Shown here piece by piece: positions 26,101 to 41,100 of a stretch of DNA of 64,000 nt. Numbering within the stretch: position 1 is the first letter of the stretch; each line of letters begins with the position of its first letter. The notes under the pieces are model-generated. The model did no database searches, was not told the DNA's origin, and was given only the letters and a program-made list of their open reading frames with translations. Where the stretch lies: assembly GCA_020698575.1 (NCBI GenBank), contig CM036254.1, positions 23,226,026-23,290,025 on the forward strand, read 5' to 3'. The stretch is from Bostrychus sinensis. Its lineage: Eukaryota > Chordata > Actinopteri > Gobiiformes > Eleotridae. Both the position numbers and the translations under genes were made by a program.

Positions 26101-29100
26101 CATCAATGGCCCAGTGTTCTCCACATAAACCATTTAATATTCAGACACATTCAGTCACTCGTCATATTAAGTCCAGTGTACATTCCTATCCCGGTAGCTA
26201 AGTAAATGCATACATTCATCTTTATTTGTAGTCGTTCTGGAGGCTATTTCACAGCTCATGTCTTTGCACTGGCAGCAGGTTTGGCTCCCTACAGAGATGC
26301 TGATCTGGTAGAAGCTGAAGCCCAAGCCTCGCACTGGCAGTCCACAGGGAGCAGGCTTCACAGGAGCGATCAATAACCATAAGTGACATGTGCCAAGTGT
26401 ATTATGTCTACGGCTTCATTGAGCTTATTTATTTGGTGGCTGTCGGCTTCAATCAGGGACAGTTTTCATGCACACGGGGCGAGCTGATGGGAAGGGGGCT
26501 CTGTACTGGAAGTGGTTCTGGTCTGGTACACAGTGCTGACAAAAAAGTCTATGATGCTAGCTGTGATGACAAAGACACTAGATGTGTGTTCCCGAGCTTT
26601 GATACATTTTGTATTAATGTTTTATAGTTTGGGAGAAAAAAACTGTGTTCATTAGCATGACATGAATCAAGAAACAATTACACTTTTTGTTTTTATTGCA
26701 TCATGCAGTGAGTTACAGAGTAGGAAACAGGCGCAGTGTTGCAAGTCTATTATACAGTCACAGTCAAACTTTACCTCCTGCCTCTTGCACCAGTTCTAAT
26801 CTGATTTACTGCCGTCTTTACGTTTGTTTTGTCCATTGCGGGATTGCTACTGAAAATTCTCTGCCTCCTTGCAAGCAGTGAGTATTGTTAAGTTTTGATT
26901 TGTTGATGTGTATGTGGACCCAAACTTATTGGACCCGGCACTGGTTCCCATTGACTTTCACTGTCTCCTTGCTCTTACACTCACCCACACTGTGAAATGT
27001 TGGGAGGCCCCTCAGTGTCTTCTTCTTCAGTTGTATTGTCCCCTGTTGGGACATTGGAGCTGGACTGTGGCCGTGTCTGTCCACAGGGCTCTGAGGCTGG
27101 CCCCTGTCCCAGCCCAGCCTCTGTCCCGGACCCTGAGCTGCTGGTCTGGGGGATGGTGTACACCTTGGAGGAGTCAGCGGACATACAGTATCGCGCACCA
27201 CGGGCCAGGGGGCTGCCCGAGTGATGTGACCCACTAACCACAGCAGCAAAAGAAAAAAAAAAAACATATGGTAACTCAAAAATGAACAAAATAACAAATT
27301 ATAACACAAATAAAGACAAAATCATGATGAAAGGATAAACACAAAATAATGAGAATGCAGCTTTAAAGCAATGTTATGCTGTATTTGGACCTTAAAATAA
27401 AGTTTAAAAAAATAATAGTGGTAGATCAACTCTTTACGAACTGTCTCTCACTGACCCCTGAGTGCTTCTCATCCTCTATCACTATGTAACAACAATGGCA
27501 CCGATTTTAACTTATCCAGCCACTGCCCTTTTCTTCAAAGGATGACTCCATATAACATACAGTACAATATTGGCCTGAAGCTGGTAAAAGAGAGATGACT
27601 CAATCCCAGCTTATAGTGCAGTCATTTTTTGCTGAACCTTGTCTTTTTAATATCTACAAATATCAGCTGACACCTGGGATTAAAGCCATCTCTACTGTCA
27701 GAGATGCACGGCTTTTCATGCTTGCTCCATCTGTGGGTTTGGTTGTGCTTCGAAAACATTATGAAGGTTATTTAAACAAAACAGTAATTAGATAAAAGGG
27801 CAAGAGATATGTAAAGTGCAGTTTAATCAAAGTGAATTATGAGGCTGTTCTTGATGGTGACTAAGCCTGTATTTCTCAGGTGCTTTGATTTTTTCCCGAA
27901 TGATTTTATAGATTGAGCCACCTGTTACAGGACTGTTTTTCTAATTATTTTACTGTGATGTATATTAATGTATATCTGTTTGACAATTTCATATACAAAG
28001 TCAAAATAAAGCTGTGACAATAATGTAAAAAAAAAAATCAAAAACAGAAGGCAATGGTTTACTAATAAAAAAAAGCAGGCTCATTTAGAATTTGATGGCA
28101 GCAACACATCTCAAAAAAGTTGGGACATAGCAACAAAAAGTGAGAAAAAGTTTCACTTATAAAAAAAGTGTCTATTATTATATTGAATTAATGGCATGCT
28201 ATGGTGAAAAAATATAGTTTTGTGAAAACAACTTACCTCTGTTTTTGTTTACTTTTGACACAACTACCCAACTTTTCTTTGAGGATTAGGTTTATAATTA
28301 AAATGTGTAAATATTTAGGATTAAAAATTGAGGTGACGAAATTCAATCCTGCAAACAACTTTGGGGTCCTGACCCAACAGTTGAGAATCACTAGTCTATG
28401 GAACAAGCAATGTAGTAGTTAAAAACATTTTAAGGATTAACCACATAGACAAGAATACTTTTATGTTGGATGAAAGGTGGCATTTGCTTTTAAAACCTTC
28501 AAACTTGTGTAAAACATCTGAAAATACCCTGGGACCTGGACTCAGCTTTAGCTACAGGCACTACCTTCACCTCTTCCATATTCATGACCATCTGGGCCAC
28601 ACCCGCAAAGTGCACTCCCGCTGCTTCTCTGTGTGCTCAGATGACACCCTAGTGTCAAAGACTATTATCTAAAAGGTGGCATGCATTGAACTAGTCAAGG
28701 TGATGGCTTGGGCACATTCCTCACTCCTGAATGATATCCTGTTGCTGACAGCTAGGACACCTCCTAAACAGGTCAATGAGCTGAACAGATTGTAGTAACA
28801 TGATCTTGAATGGCACAAACAAACACTATTTCCAAGTGGCAGACTGTGTGTGTGGCTCCAGGGCCCACCCTCCCGACACCCCTCCTCTTCCCCAGATGGG
28901 CCCATGTCTGGCTGGGCGGGACAGTGTGATGAAGCCCCCCCTGTGTTGCTCTAGCCTGGCACTAGCCCCGCCACTGCCTGAGCACAGCTGGATGAGTCAG
29001 ACAAAGAGGTCATGAGCAAGGTGAAAAGGTCAGCTAAAAGCCAGCGGCCATCTTTAACTGTTTGTGGCTTTGCAGGCTGAAATGTACTGATATAAGGAGG

Positions 29101-32100
29101 ATTGTATTTGAAGGCAGTGGATTGTACTAGTAACAATATCACATTTTACAAGGTGTAGTCGTCAGTAGTGCCACCTTGCACAAAATCTCCAGCACACTAC
29201 ATTACATACATATTACTGTAGCTAGTTAAAAGAAATACAGTGACAAATATTTAACAGTAGTACTTTACCTTGAATGTGAGGAGATCTCGCTCAGGTCCCC
29301 AATGCTGCCTTCAGTCACATGACTTGAAAGTACAGCCGACGCGTATCCTTGTGGCAGGTATATTTTCCCATGATCCTCTTCACTGACCCCGTCTTCGGAC
29401 ATCCTCTGCAGCAGGACCCTCGCCCCAGGAGCCACACAGGGGTTAGTGTCAATCCCGCTGTCCGTCGATGCACCTTTGATGTAGGTTAGTCCAAGTATCT
29501 CCGGGTCCATGAGGTCTCCAGAGCCAAAGTGCTTGTCGTCGCTGTTGCTGGAGGCGTTGCTTGAAAGGGTGTTGCTACTGGAGTGGCTTGAGTTTTTATC
29601 GCCGGTCTGGAAAAGAAAGGGGGAAAAAAGTATAGTATAGTATATATTACAGATTGAGGAGGAGGAGGAAAATTAAATTTTAAATGGTGCCCAAAAACAG
29701 TTAAAGTCCAATAAAATATAAAAAAAAGGGGTCTCACATTGGCAGGTGGGGTGCTTATCTGCTTCCTATTGCAATTGACAGTAACATGAGAAAGCATTTC
29801 TTATCCTTTTAGCTGAAGTGTTGGAAGCAACATGGGCAGACTTAAAAATTTGTGAATGCCAAATTGTGACAGCTGAGCATTGAATCAGAGGATTTTCAAA
29901 ACTGCAGCGCTTTTGGACAAAGAGAACGCTCCATGTGGATAACTTCATGACTAGGATTTTTAATAATTTACCATCTTAATTTCCAACTTGTATTAGCTTA
30001 ATAAACAGAATTACACAAATTATTATCTTTATTGTGTAAACAAAAGGCTTTGTATTCTGAATTATAGACCCTTAGCTTGTGGCACTATTTTTTGACACAA
30101 CTATAATGTTTGCAAACACTAAGCAGATGACAATAAACCAAATTTTCTTTAGAGGAATTAGAATTTGCCACCAAATATGTTGCAAATACTGAATAATCAA
30201 GATGGTTCTGGCAACTGACAACCAATCAGCTATCTGCGTGTAAATTCAGAGCCTGGTTAGAAAACATTTGCAAGTGTAATTATGTTTAGTCATAAGCACA
30301 TACAGTATAATCAGCAAATACGCTAAGCTAAAGGCAAAATTCTTTAGACTTCTGAATTTTCATGTTATGTTGGACAAGTAGCCTAATTTCAGAAATGTGG
30401 GAAATGTGGTGGCGAACCACAATAGTTTGTCAATGAGTTTAGCTTGGTAAAGGATGTCAACTGATTAGGCTCCTATTAGTTTAACTAGGCAGTTAGTTAG
30501 CAATACAGTATATTAAAAAAGTAAGGCCAGTCTAACATCAGAGGTTGTTCTAAACCATTACATTATTGCTTCATTGATCAAAGAGGAGAAAGCAAAGGCC
30601 AAGGTGCCAATGGTGGATGTGGCCCATAATTAAAACAAAAATTTCTCTCAATAAGTAGATGATCACTGAACATGTAAAAATTAAAAAGTACACCGCTGAG
30701 TTCAAGGTGTTTCTAAAGTACTTGGGTGACCTTCTACATCATAGACCAGACCCAGGCCTGAAGCATTCAGAGTAAATGGTAAAGGTGAAAATAAACTCTG
30801 CCATATTCCTTGCTCCTACTTTATGCATTAGGGCCAAGATTTTTTTTTTATTTTTTTTTTTACATTTTTATCCACAGGGCTGGGTTAATGCAACAGTAGA
30901 ATAAGTCTTTAAATTAAGTTGTTAGCTGTGTTAGCCTCCAGCCTTGATGGAGAAACTGGCTGTGACAAAAAAAAAAGATAGAGAGAGGTGAAATAAGAAA
31001 GTCAAGCACGTAATATATTCAACCTTGTAGGAGGAAGTGTCCTAGGGAAAAGTAGGCGACAAGCAGATACGGTGATGAGACGAGATGCCTGTTAGCATGC
31101 TGATGAAGGGAAGTGGTAAGAGCAGTGAGGAAGGCCCCGACTGAGCCAGTGATTATAACAAATCCCCTAAACAGGAGCTCTGACCTCACACTATTAAAAA
31201 GCTAATATGGAGTGTGGCAAGTCTGGCAGAATACATAATGTAGATTCACTCATGGTATTATAGCATGCAGTAACTGAGGTTTTAACCAAAACTACACTGT
31301 ACCAAGGAAGGGCCAAAGCAAGTAAAATGGGATACAAAGGAAAAAATACTATACTCTCAAGTTCAAGCCCAGTGCCAAATATTTACAACCCTACCAAGTG
31401 TGCATACAGCTTGCCTTATTGTCCGATATATCTAATGGTACTTAATGCCAGGCGTGGGACATTTACCCTGGACAGCTTGTTGGGCGAGTCCTTTCCTTCT
31501 CTCTGCTTCAGTGGATTTAGGATCTTAGTGGAAGGTATGTGCCATTTAGCCTCTGTGGATAAATAAATAAGATTCATACACATGTTTCAAAATGGATATG
31601 CCATTATGTCCTAAGATATAATTACAGACTTACCTGCAGACCGAGTCCTCTCCAGAGTGGGCTCTCTCTCTCGGTGCATGTCCCCATCGCCCCTCTGGAT
31701 GTCCCCTGCATGCTCGTGAAGAATAGGGGACGGACATCTGCAGATAAAATGAAGAAAAAAAAAATGGATTAGGTAATTTTTTCCACTGTCAATAGAACTG
31801 ACAGGAGGACATTTTCAATAGGTTCACCACGAATGTACTGCAATTAGCTCAAGATCATTTAAGGTCAAATCTCTTAAGCTTATAATGGAATAAAGACGTT
31901 GCCAGACAGTGCTGACAAAAGACCTCCTTTTTCACACAAAAAGGCATGCCAGACTCAAGAAAAACGCAGCACATTTTTTCAATTCACCTCTTAATTAGAG
32001 TGTCAGGGTTACATCAGATGAACTAAAGCCAGAGCGTGATCCTTTACATTTGCTAAGCGGCGTTTCTAACTGTCAATAGTCCATCTTACCAAAAGAAGTT

Positions 32101-35100
32101 TTTCCTACCTAGTTTTGCAAAATAGTAAAGTCACTTCCAAATAAGATGCACTGCCTTTTTTCAATATTCAGTCAATAGCAGAGCATTTCTGAAAAAATAA
32201 GACTCAGAGTCCTCATCTGGGCTATATTATTGTTGAGTGTTTTTGACAGAGGCGGAACTAAAGCAGGGACTGAATTTTTCAACCAATCACATACCCAAAA
32301 CAAAGTGGGGTGGTCTCATTCCGATCATTGACACATTCAATGGTTGAGGTCAAGCTCATGCAGGTATTTATACACCAAAATAATAGTGATGGCAAGTTGA
32401 AAAGATACCAATTCCAGCACTGGCTTCAACAGTTTATGCCACAAAACAACAGTAAAAAAGAAAAATATAGGCAGAAACATTTTCCACAGACTCCAATACA
32501 ATAATTTGTATGTATATGTTTATCGTTTATTTATAGTTTATAAATGCTTTGGGGTGATTGGTTTGCCAAGTTTATTTGAGATTAATGAACTTGTTGGGTT
32601 TTACAGTGTGGAACTGACAGAGCACAGAGTTCCCTGCACTTTTGAGCCCCCTGACAGCAAAGTAGTGGTGCAGAGCTAAGTCTCTCTTGTCATGGTCTGT
32701 AACCACTTAGACAGGCAGGTCTCCTATGGGTTTCTTTCATGTACTAGACTAGGCCTGACAGATGTTGTGCAGTCAGCAGAGTACCATTTCCCTGCAAACC
32801 ATTATGAGATTAAAAAGGGTGGAATATGCAAGCAAGCACTGTACTGATTCATAGCGTATGTTTCTTATATAAAGAAACAAATGAATGTGAAGTTTTTCTT
32901 GATGCAAAATGACTTCAAACTGTGGTAAGCGATAAAATCTGTGTTGACAGAAAATACATGGCTTCCTTTAAGCCAAACGCACCACATATGTGTTCTTTGA
33001 ACTTAAGATCACTTGTAGATGGTACAAGCAGGTATGTTTTAATTACTGTATGACATTAGACAAGGAGAGTAACAGCAATTTTTACACTGTTAAACATAAT
33101 GATTTTAAGCATATAGTTTAACACCTGCAGCTTTGATACTACATGCCAACCCTTAAATAGCACATGACCAGCCTGGTCAACCATCTCCATTCACTTCAAT
33201 GCAAACATTTTATATGCAAAAGAACTGTAAGGCAGTTGTCAATGTCAAAAGGTAAATGGCTTTAAGCTTATGTGATGACTCATACAGAAACATATTTTGG
33301 AAATCTTTTGTGGGTACAAGTCTGCTTCTCATTCATGGTTATTTTGTTGTGTATATTGCAATCAGAGGCATTTTTTTGTGTCCATTGGTACTGCTGCCTG
33401 GAATCTCAACTTGATTCCTCAAAGACCAGACTGAACCAGTCTTGACTGAAAAAAAAAAAACTTTTAGGATGACTGGACAGACCAGTAAATGGTTAAACTA
33501 GCAAAACTGTTCTGTATTTGGTATCTAAAAGCTTAAACCTAAATGGTGGGTTGTTCAAATGGCAAATATAATGACTGAGTTTTTGCAGACGACCTCCTAC
33601 ATCACAGTCATCTTTTCTCTTTTAAGCTCTTGCCTTTCTATTAGCTTACATTGTACAAAAAGGTGTGATGACTAACAAAAAGTGCACTAATCATATGGCC
33701 ATTTTCTGTGGAAGAAATTGCCGTCATTTTGCAAAATATCAAGTTCTTTGTAACAGCTCTAGACCTGTTTGAGGCTGATTGAAGCAGCTTTCATAACAGA
33801 AAAGTAAAACCACAAATTTTCTTGTGAAGAAAAACAGTTAGATTCTTTTCTTTAAAAGTACTTTATTGCTGTCTTTTTACCCATCATATCCAGGCTGTTG
33901 GGACCAAGTGCTGCTGCCACATGGTCCGGGATCACTGGATGAGGACTGGTTACTGGGCGAACTGCGATAGTGCTGGTCTCCTTTGTTACAGGAGGTAACC
34001 TGGGGGTTCTCCAAGTCCTGCATTGTCCTGGACAGAAATTACAGACAACAGTGGGACATTTACTATTACATATATTTAACAGTGATTAGGCAAAACAATA
34101 TGGTACAGTGTACTATTTGTTCCGGTCCCTAGATAAATGGAGAGGGTTGCATCAGGAAGAGTGTCTGGAGCAAAACCTAAGCCAAATAATATGTAAATGA
34201 CTGCATACAAGGAGGCAGATGATTTGATGTGGAAACACCAGAAGGAAAAAGCTGAAAGGAATAGCATTAGCACTGAATAATCTGCTTGTATTAATCAGCG
34301 TAACTATGTATAAATACCAATTGTAAAAACTAAAAGATATTCCCATAAGATAAAGCTATACATTTATAACAAGTCTTTCACAAACAAATAGACAATATCA
34401 AAGTCCAAGTCGCTGCACACATAAATATTTAGGAAACATATTTATTGAATTAATTTATGTGCTCATGTGTATTTTTTTAAGTTTCCAATGGGCCATGGTT
34501 TGATTTAATATTTAGAGACAAGACGTTTCTTTGCTTTCTTTTGCCGGTCTCTGAGAAAGTAGTGGACGATGGTAGAGAGTGAAAAATAAACACAGAGCTG
34601 GAGTTATGGCTGCTGCCTAGAGGCCCTCCTTTTAACAAATACTCCAGAGTAGGTTATATCACTGAGACTGCAAAAACACAGGCCTGATGGCTTTTAGATG
34701 GAGCCTTTACTAATCCAGAGGCCAGCTTTGTAACTCTTTCATCTTATCTAAATGCTGTTTGTTTACATGAAGAGTGGTAGTCCTGTTTTGGGGATGGTCA
34801 AAATTAATCTGTATTTAATTTAATTTATAACATTTCAGCCTATAATTGATCAATCTTGCACAGTTTATTGAATATTACCAATAGCTAATACTACAACAAC
34901 TACTACTAGTACTACTACTACTACTTCTAGTCATTTAGTGGATACCCATGCAGCAGTTTGAACGTGAGGCAACAGTGTGTTTCACCTTGCTACTCTGATG
35001 AACTATAATTGACACATCTACATGACATTATATTATGAATATGAATAGGTGTTGATTTAAGTTAAAACTGAGATATTCTACCTTTAATTAAAAAGCTGTC

Positions 35101-38100
35101 GACAGTAGAAGAGTAGTTTGTCAATAGGCTTTAATGCAGAGCCACTTTATGGGCCCATAGACTGGCTCTTGTCACATTAGTGGTATAAACAGAAAAATGC
35201 TTAAAATATGTACTTAAAACATAAGACTGTAGCAAGAATCACAGGCTTCCCATTGAGGAGTAACATGATCAATTACTGCTCTGAAATTGGATGCTAAATC
35301 CTGGTTAATCTTGTTTATAAAGCAATTATGCACACATATAGACCTCCAGGAAAATAAGTAAACTATATATAGGAATCACAAGTGAAAATACCATTGGTTT
35401 ACTATTCCTTAAGACAAATTAGCCTGTGCCTGCCAAGGTCTAATATAACTGCCTATAACACCAGGCTAAAAAGTATATAAGTACTTCAATGCCAACTTTT
35501 AAATTCACATATGATAATATTAGTTCAATGGCTGATTGAAACTGCTTGGACACTGATTGCTTGTTCTTGTTCCAATCACTTATTGTATTATAATCAAGCT
35601 TGCATTTCATAGACCTCAATGGAAAAACTTGCTAAACTGCCAGAAACTCAATCACAGTTCACATCATCGAACACTTTGGCCACATCCGTACATTTCCTCT
35701 TATTGGCTCAAGTATTATTCTCCAATGTAAAACAGCACCAGATGCCTTTTGTTCCTCTTTTCTTCCTCCTTAAGAAAATGTAAAGCGCAGTGGGAGTATA
35801 ACTTCTCTATGAGCTGCAATAACATTTGAGACTTCTGAGTTTAACAGCTGCATAATTGGACAGTAGTGAAATGTAGAGGAACACACGTCTAGAGCCAAGA
35901 CTGCTCTAAGGCCACTGTAAGGTCATGACTGAGGAAGGCAAAGCAATTGTTCAAGAGCAATGTGTACGAAATATGAAGGAATAAGTTCACAATATAAAAA
36001 CATTTCAAGTCTATTGTCTCTTCTGGACCAAAATGTTGTTCTTGCAAGTGTTGATGATCTAAGACCAATTACTTAATATAATGAATATGTCTCCTACATA
36101 AATGTGGGTGTGAATGCTTGGTTGTCAGCATCTGTTTCTAAATGTTAGCCCTTGGATTAACAGCTAATTGGGATAGGACAGGGGTCTGCAACCTTCTATA
36201 CCCAAAGAGTCAAATGTTGACAAAAATACAAAATTTGAATCTGTAAAGATAATTTAAATGCATAAACGTTGCTTAGCCTATAACTGAAATATAATATATG
36301 GATCGTCATTAATTATTGCAAACTAACAAAGAACAGTGTTGAATACTCATTGTAGTGATTACTTTTTAATAGGCCACTAAACACCAATGTAATACAGGAG
36401 CCATGCACACTCTGAGAACTGGAGTTACATAACTATTTTGTTGTGCTGCTTATTTTCCTTATGTATGTTGCACTTCAAATCAGCCCATGCTCCCACAGAG
36501 TGACCAATAAAGGCTACAGACAGCAGTTTATTAAAAAGTCCATTGCAAAGAGCCACATGTGGCTCTAAAACCATAGGCTGCAGATGTCTGGGATAGGCTC
36601 AGTGACACTGTGACTTGTAAAGAATAAGTGACAGACAATAACTGAATGAACAAATGAATGTATTATACAACAATTTACTATATAAACAGTGCAAAATATT
36701 TGAGTATTGCTACATATTTACATACATAACGGTTTGCCTGCACTTGGTAAATTCTCATTGTTGGAAAAAAAATATTTAAATGAATAGAAATTGTGTTTTT
36801 GGTTGTTTGTTCAGGTGTACTCTATAAATCACATTGCACTTATTCAGTATTATTATAAAAAAATACAAAATAAGTAATAAATAGTTATAAAATTATATCT
36901 GCTTTATCCAATAAGGAGACATTTCAACATGTGTCTCAAAAACCACAAGATTCTTGGACAGAGTTGGATTTTACAGTGAATGCAATAATTCTTTTACAAG
37001 GACAATATGGTGTTGCTGTTTTTTTTATATATTCTTATATAAATCTATAAATTATCATATTTACAGTCAATGCAGAGTTAATTTACTCCTGTGTAATATT
37101 CAGGCCACATCCTCTCCTCCCTCTTCAGACTCTAGCTACTCTCAGAGCAGCCCTTCACTACTCCAGTCCCTCTGGGGTGCTCCATATTGTGGTCTGGAGA
37201 GGAGAGCTCTCTTTGTTTCTGCAGTAATTGGATGAGATGTGCTGATCCGTGTCAGTGTCCCCAGCACCACCTCCACAGCAGGCAGCAGGAAGGAGGAAGG
37301 AGATGAAGACAGAGAGAGGAAGAAGCCGCGAAGCCTGGTTATTAGACAGGCAAGGAGGCCATTATCCTCCGATAGGCAGAGCGGGCAGCACCGGGGGGGG
37401 GGGGCTAGGAGTGACACACTGGAAAGGTTATCACGACTGTAGGGGTTTCATTAAAAAGAACAAATCACCGCAATACACGGCTCAATGGAGATGTCCAAGA
37501 GAGAGAGAAAGAGAGATAGAGACTGAAACAAAGTATGAGCCCAGCCTCTCATCTAGCAGGAGATGAAAGCAAAAGGGTGAATTCATTCGCCTAAAATGCT
37601 CCATACATTTATGCAAATATATCAACAGGATAATGGCCCTTGAACAATCACGGCAGCTTTTTGAAAATGAGATGATTTTCAAAGACCACATCTCGGTGGA
37701 TTGGCTCTGAGTGTTGTGATGTTTGATCCACAGCTCTGCTCTTTAAAGTTCAATGACAACCTTGAGCAACAGGCTTCACTTTCCAAAATCTAAGTAATGT
37801 AAATTTTCATGATTTACCTTTGTTCTTATACAATAGATTTTGTTATTCTGATGTTATAGAGAGGTTTAAGTATTCCTAACTTGCAATTGAGACTGTGTAT
37901 AAGTGTATAAGTGTCTTGACTAAAAAAATAACTTTTCTTTTAAGAAGTGTAGAAGTAGCGGACTAATACTTTATTCAAGACCCAACGGATGTATCTGCAG
38001 TTGTTAGCATATTGATCTTCTCCATTTATCCAGGCTTGGGAGCAGCACAAAGAGCACCCTGGCTTGGGACCACTTGTGGCTGGATTATGTACATAATTTT

Positions 38101-41100
38101 TGACTGAATGCAAAAAAATATATCTGAAACCATATCAATTTAATTTTAAATAAGTGGCCCACTAGGTTTTGTGACTAAAACATGAGTGTACCAGTTTACT
38201 GATTTAGGTTAATGTTACCTTGGGCATTTGGCAGACCTAACTGTGCACTCCAGCCCTCACCATTTATAAGTAAATAATATAAATAAATAAATAAATCGTA
38301 CCTGGATCCATCTGGCAGTTTCCTATCAAAGGAGGTGCTTCTTGGGATTGCGGCCTGGTGTTGTTGGAGGATCTGTTGGCACTGGAGTCTCTCTGGGCCC
38401 TGGGTGGGGGAGCCCCGGGACAGCTGTGGACCCCCGGCTGTGGGCATGCGGTGCCAGGTGGTGTTCCTCCTGAAGGGTGTCTTGTACTCGCAGGGTGTAC
38501 CCTCGCTGTCCACTTTGTACTCTACCATTGGGATACGGTAGAGCTCAGAGCAGCCCCTGGGACAAAGACAGGAGAGGAAGATATCAGCAATGGAACTTTT
38601 GAAAATATGCATGGCAGTGTTGCTTCATGTTGCTTTTCTATTGTTAATAAGCACTTCATACAAATTTAATAATGAAGGATCAATGCATTACACCAAAACT
38701 GATTTCACTGACCTCATGTTGGTTCATGAAGTCTACTTGCCTAAACAGCATATATGTATAAGTTTATTTATGTATGCTTGTATCTACTGCTTAAAAATGT
38801 TATAGGTCCAGTGTTTTAGCAATTAAAGGAAACATTTTAATATTACTATTGTTGTACTATTTAAAAAACAAAAAACAGCTGACATCTGCTAGTTATACAT
38901 TGAAAAAGAAAAGGCCTCCAAAGTGCTGGAAAAACAAAAATAACTATAGTATAGATCACCCATTCCCAAAGTCAAGAGTGTCTCGACCCCCTTAAATCTC
39001 CAAAAATCCTATGTTGACCCCCAACAACAGAACTTTCCTTTAGTTAAAAGTCTGTCATGTTCTTCTTCATATATTTCTATTAAAAAACTTACTAAAAACA
39101 CGAAAAATTGGCAAAAAATAGATGAAGTAATAGTTTTTAAACAAGTATATAACTGTAATTAATTTCAAACTGAATTTCTTTTTATGTACCTAGTTTAGAC
39201 AACCTCTGGGGGGCCCCCTGCAGGACCTTTGTGGACCCCAAAGGGGCCCTGGTCCCCACTTTGGGAACCACTAGTATAGATAACTACAGTACCTCTGTAT
39301 ATTAAAAGAGTCTATTGGTTTTCATGCTCACAAAACAGTTTGATAGTATACTCTAAAATAAGAAGTTGTTGCTATGGTTAGCATATGGTCCATAAGTAGG
39401 TGTAAAACTAAGAGGTTGGTCATTTTGGGACGTGGTTGCCATGGCAAACATTATTAGCCCTGAGCACCAGTGGACAAAGTCAAAATGCTGAAAGAATAAG
39501 TCTAATTTTATGTCGCACACTATGGGAAAAATAAATGGCTGCAGTAACATTGGTTATATTTTACACATATGGAAACTGCACCATAGCATGATGTCTAGTA
39601 TAATTGTTTTATTGTATTGCACTCAGTTATGAGAAGAATTAATTAACTCACACAAGCTATTAATCTTTGCAATTATTCAACCATTCAAATTTCATGCACT
39701 GATTACAAAGATTGTCAGGTTACACCCCATTTACTATTCCATATTACTACTTAGATACTACCACCACTATTACTACAATATGTTGGCTTTACTCTCAGCT
39801 GAATATAACATGCTGATGAACAAGCAGTTAAAAGACAACAGCAAGTCAGAGGTGTTGGTTTGACAACACCAAAAAACACACAACACTGTTAGGAATATTT
39901 AGCTTGAGGCTGACATCTCGATGTACTGTAGCATGTATACAACAATAAACACAAATACACCAGGGGCTTAGAGGCACAGTACCGATACTTAAGAGACAGT
40001 GGATTCAAATCTGTTATTCAAATAAAGCCGAAAGTCTTAGTCTGACACTTAATCAGAGATGAGTCTCCCTTGAGCGGCTCTACACATGTGGGGGGCTCTA
40101 GGATTTAGCCCTATCCCGCTGCAGTGAGGATCTCCGGGGTGGGCAAGGCCTATGGTGCCATTTCATGCAACATTAATCTTTGGGGCGAAGGGGAAAGATT
40201 CTCATATATGCTCAGAAAGAAAGAGATCTTCGAGGCCAGCGGTGATGGCTTGGGGTTAAACAGCCTGGGTGCTCTCAAAAAACATCTCAAGCATGACTTT
40301 AATGATTACACTGCCCTTCCCCCTCATAGTCCATTTAACTGGACTCACTGGAGGGGGTGAGTTTGTTATACATGAAGCAGAGGCAGAAAGGAACTATACA
40401 GTACTCTAGTAATACAATACTGGGAACACTTTCTGTCACTTTCCATTAACTTAGAGTAAAGTCAATTTTACAAGAAAGAAAAATACTTTTACCCAAGTAA
40501 TCTGTAGGGGGTAGTAATAATATAAGTAGTAGCTGTAGCAGTAGTAGCAGTAGTGGTAGTAACAATAGTAGTATTTTGGTAACACTTTAGAATAACTCAC
40601 ACTGTGAAGCAATAGTTATGTATTAGTTAAAGATTAGTAACCAGTGAATTAATTGTTTACAAACCATTACTTGAGCATTTATAAACATTGTTATTACTGT
40701 TGAATTCTTGAGTTATAAGCTCATGCAAATCAGTGCAAAAATATTAATGGCAGAGTTGTTAAGGTATTCATAAACCATTTATTAATTGAAAAATATTGTT
40801 AATTACAATACACTTACAATAGTAGTCATAGTGGGGGAGTAGCAAGTACTTTCAGCTAAAGTAAACTCTCAGTACTTATAACTAATACTCAGTGTACTAC
40901 ATTTTTGACAACTACCTTTACTTGCACATGAGCAATGTTATTTTGAAGAAACTGTACTTTATTAGAGTACAGATTCTGAGTGCTTCTTCCATTCCTGGCT
41001 TGAAGCTTAAGCAGAGTAAGCTGGCTGATTGCTAAGGCTGCACCAGAAGAGAGAAGTGTATGATATAAGCTCCTTTTAGAGTCCCTTTCATCAAACTGGG

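Larger units (their letters stand above)
27234..29268 (-). other. sipa1l2 intron between exons 11 and 10
   Basis: Intronic. A fish interspersed-repeat fragment (28088-28150), a hAT-end fragment (28340-28395) and a GC-rich stretch (28850-28990) were noted. No extra exon is supported. Confidence 0.5.

Noticed and set aside
26926..27309. Second minus-strand frame of 127 codons overlapping exon 11
   Set aside because: An out-of-frame shadow of exon 11; the exon 11 frame alone matches the SIPA1L2 family and the flanking phases.
39990..40020. GTGGATTCAAATC, a box B-like sequence suggesting a tRNA or SINE
   Set aside because: No convincing box A at the right distance upstream and no cloverleaf could be drawn.
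40124..40360. 78-codon plus-strand frame with a moderately protein-like sequence
   Set aside because: No domain recognised, no splice or promoter signals, antisense in an intron.
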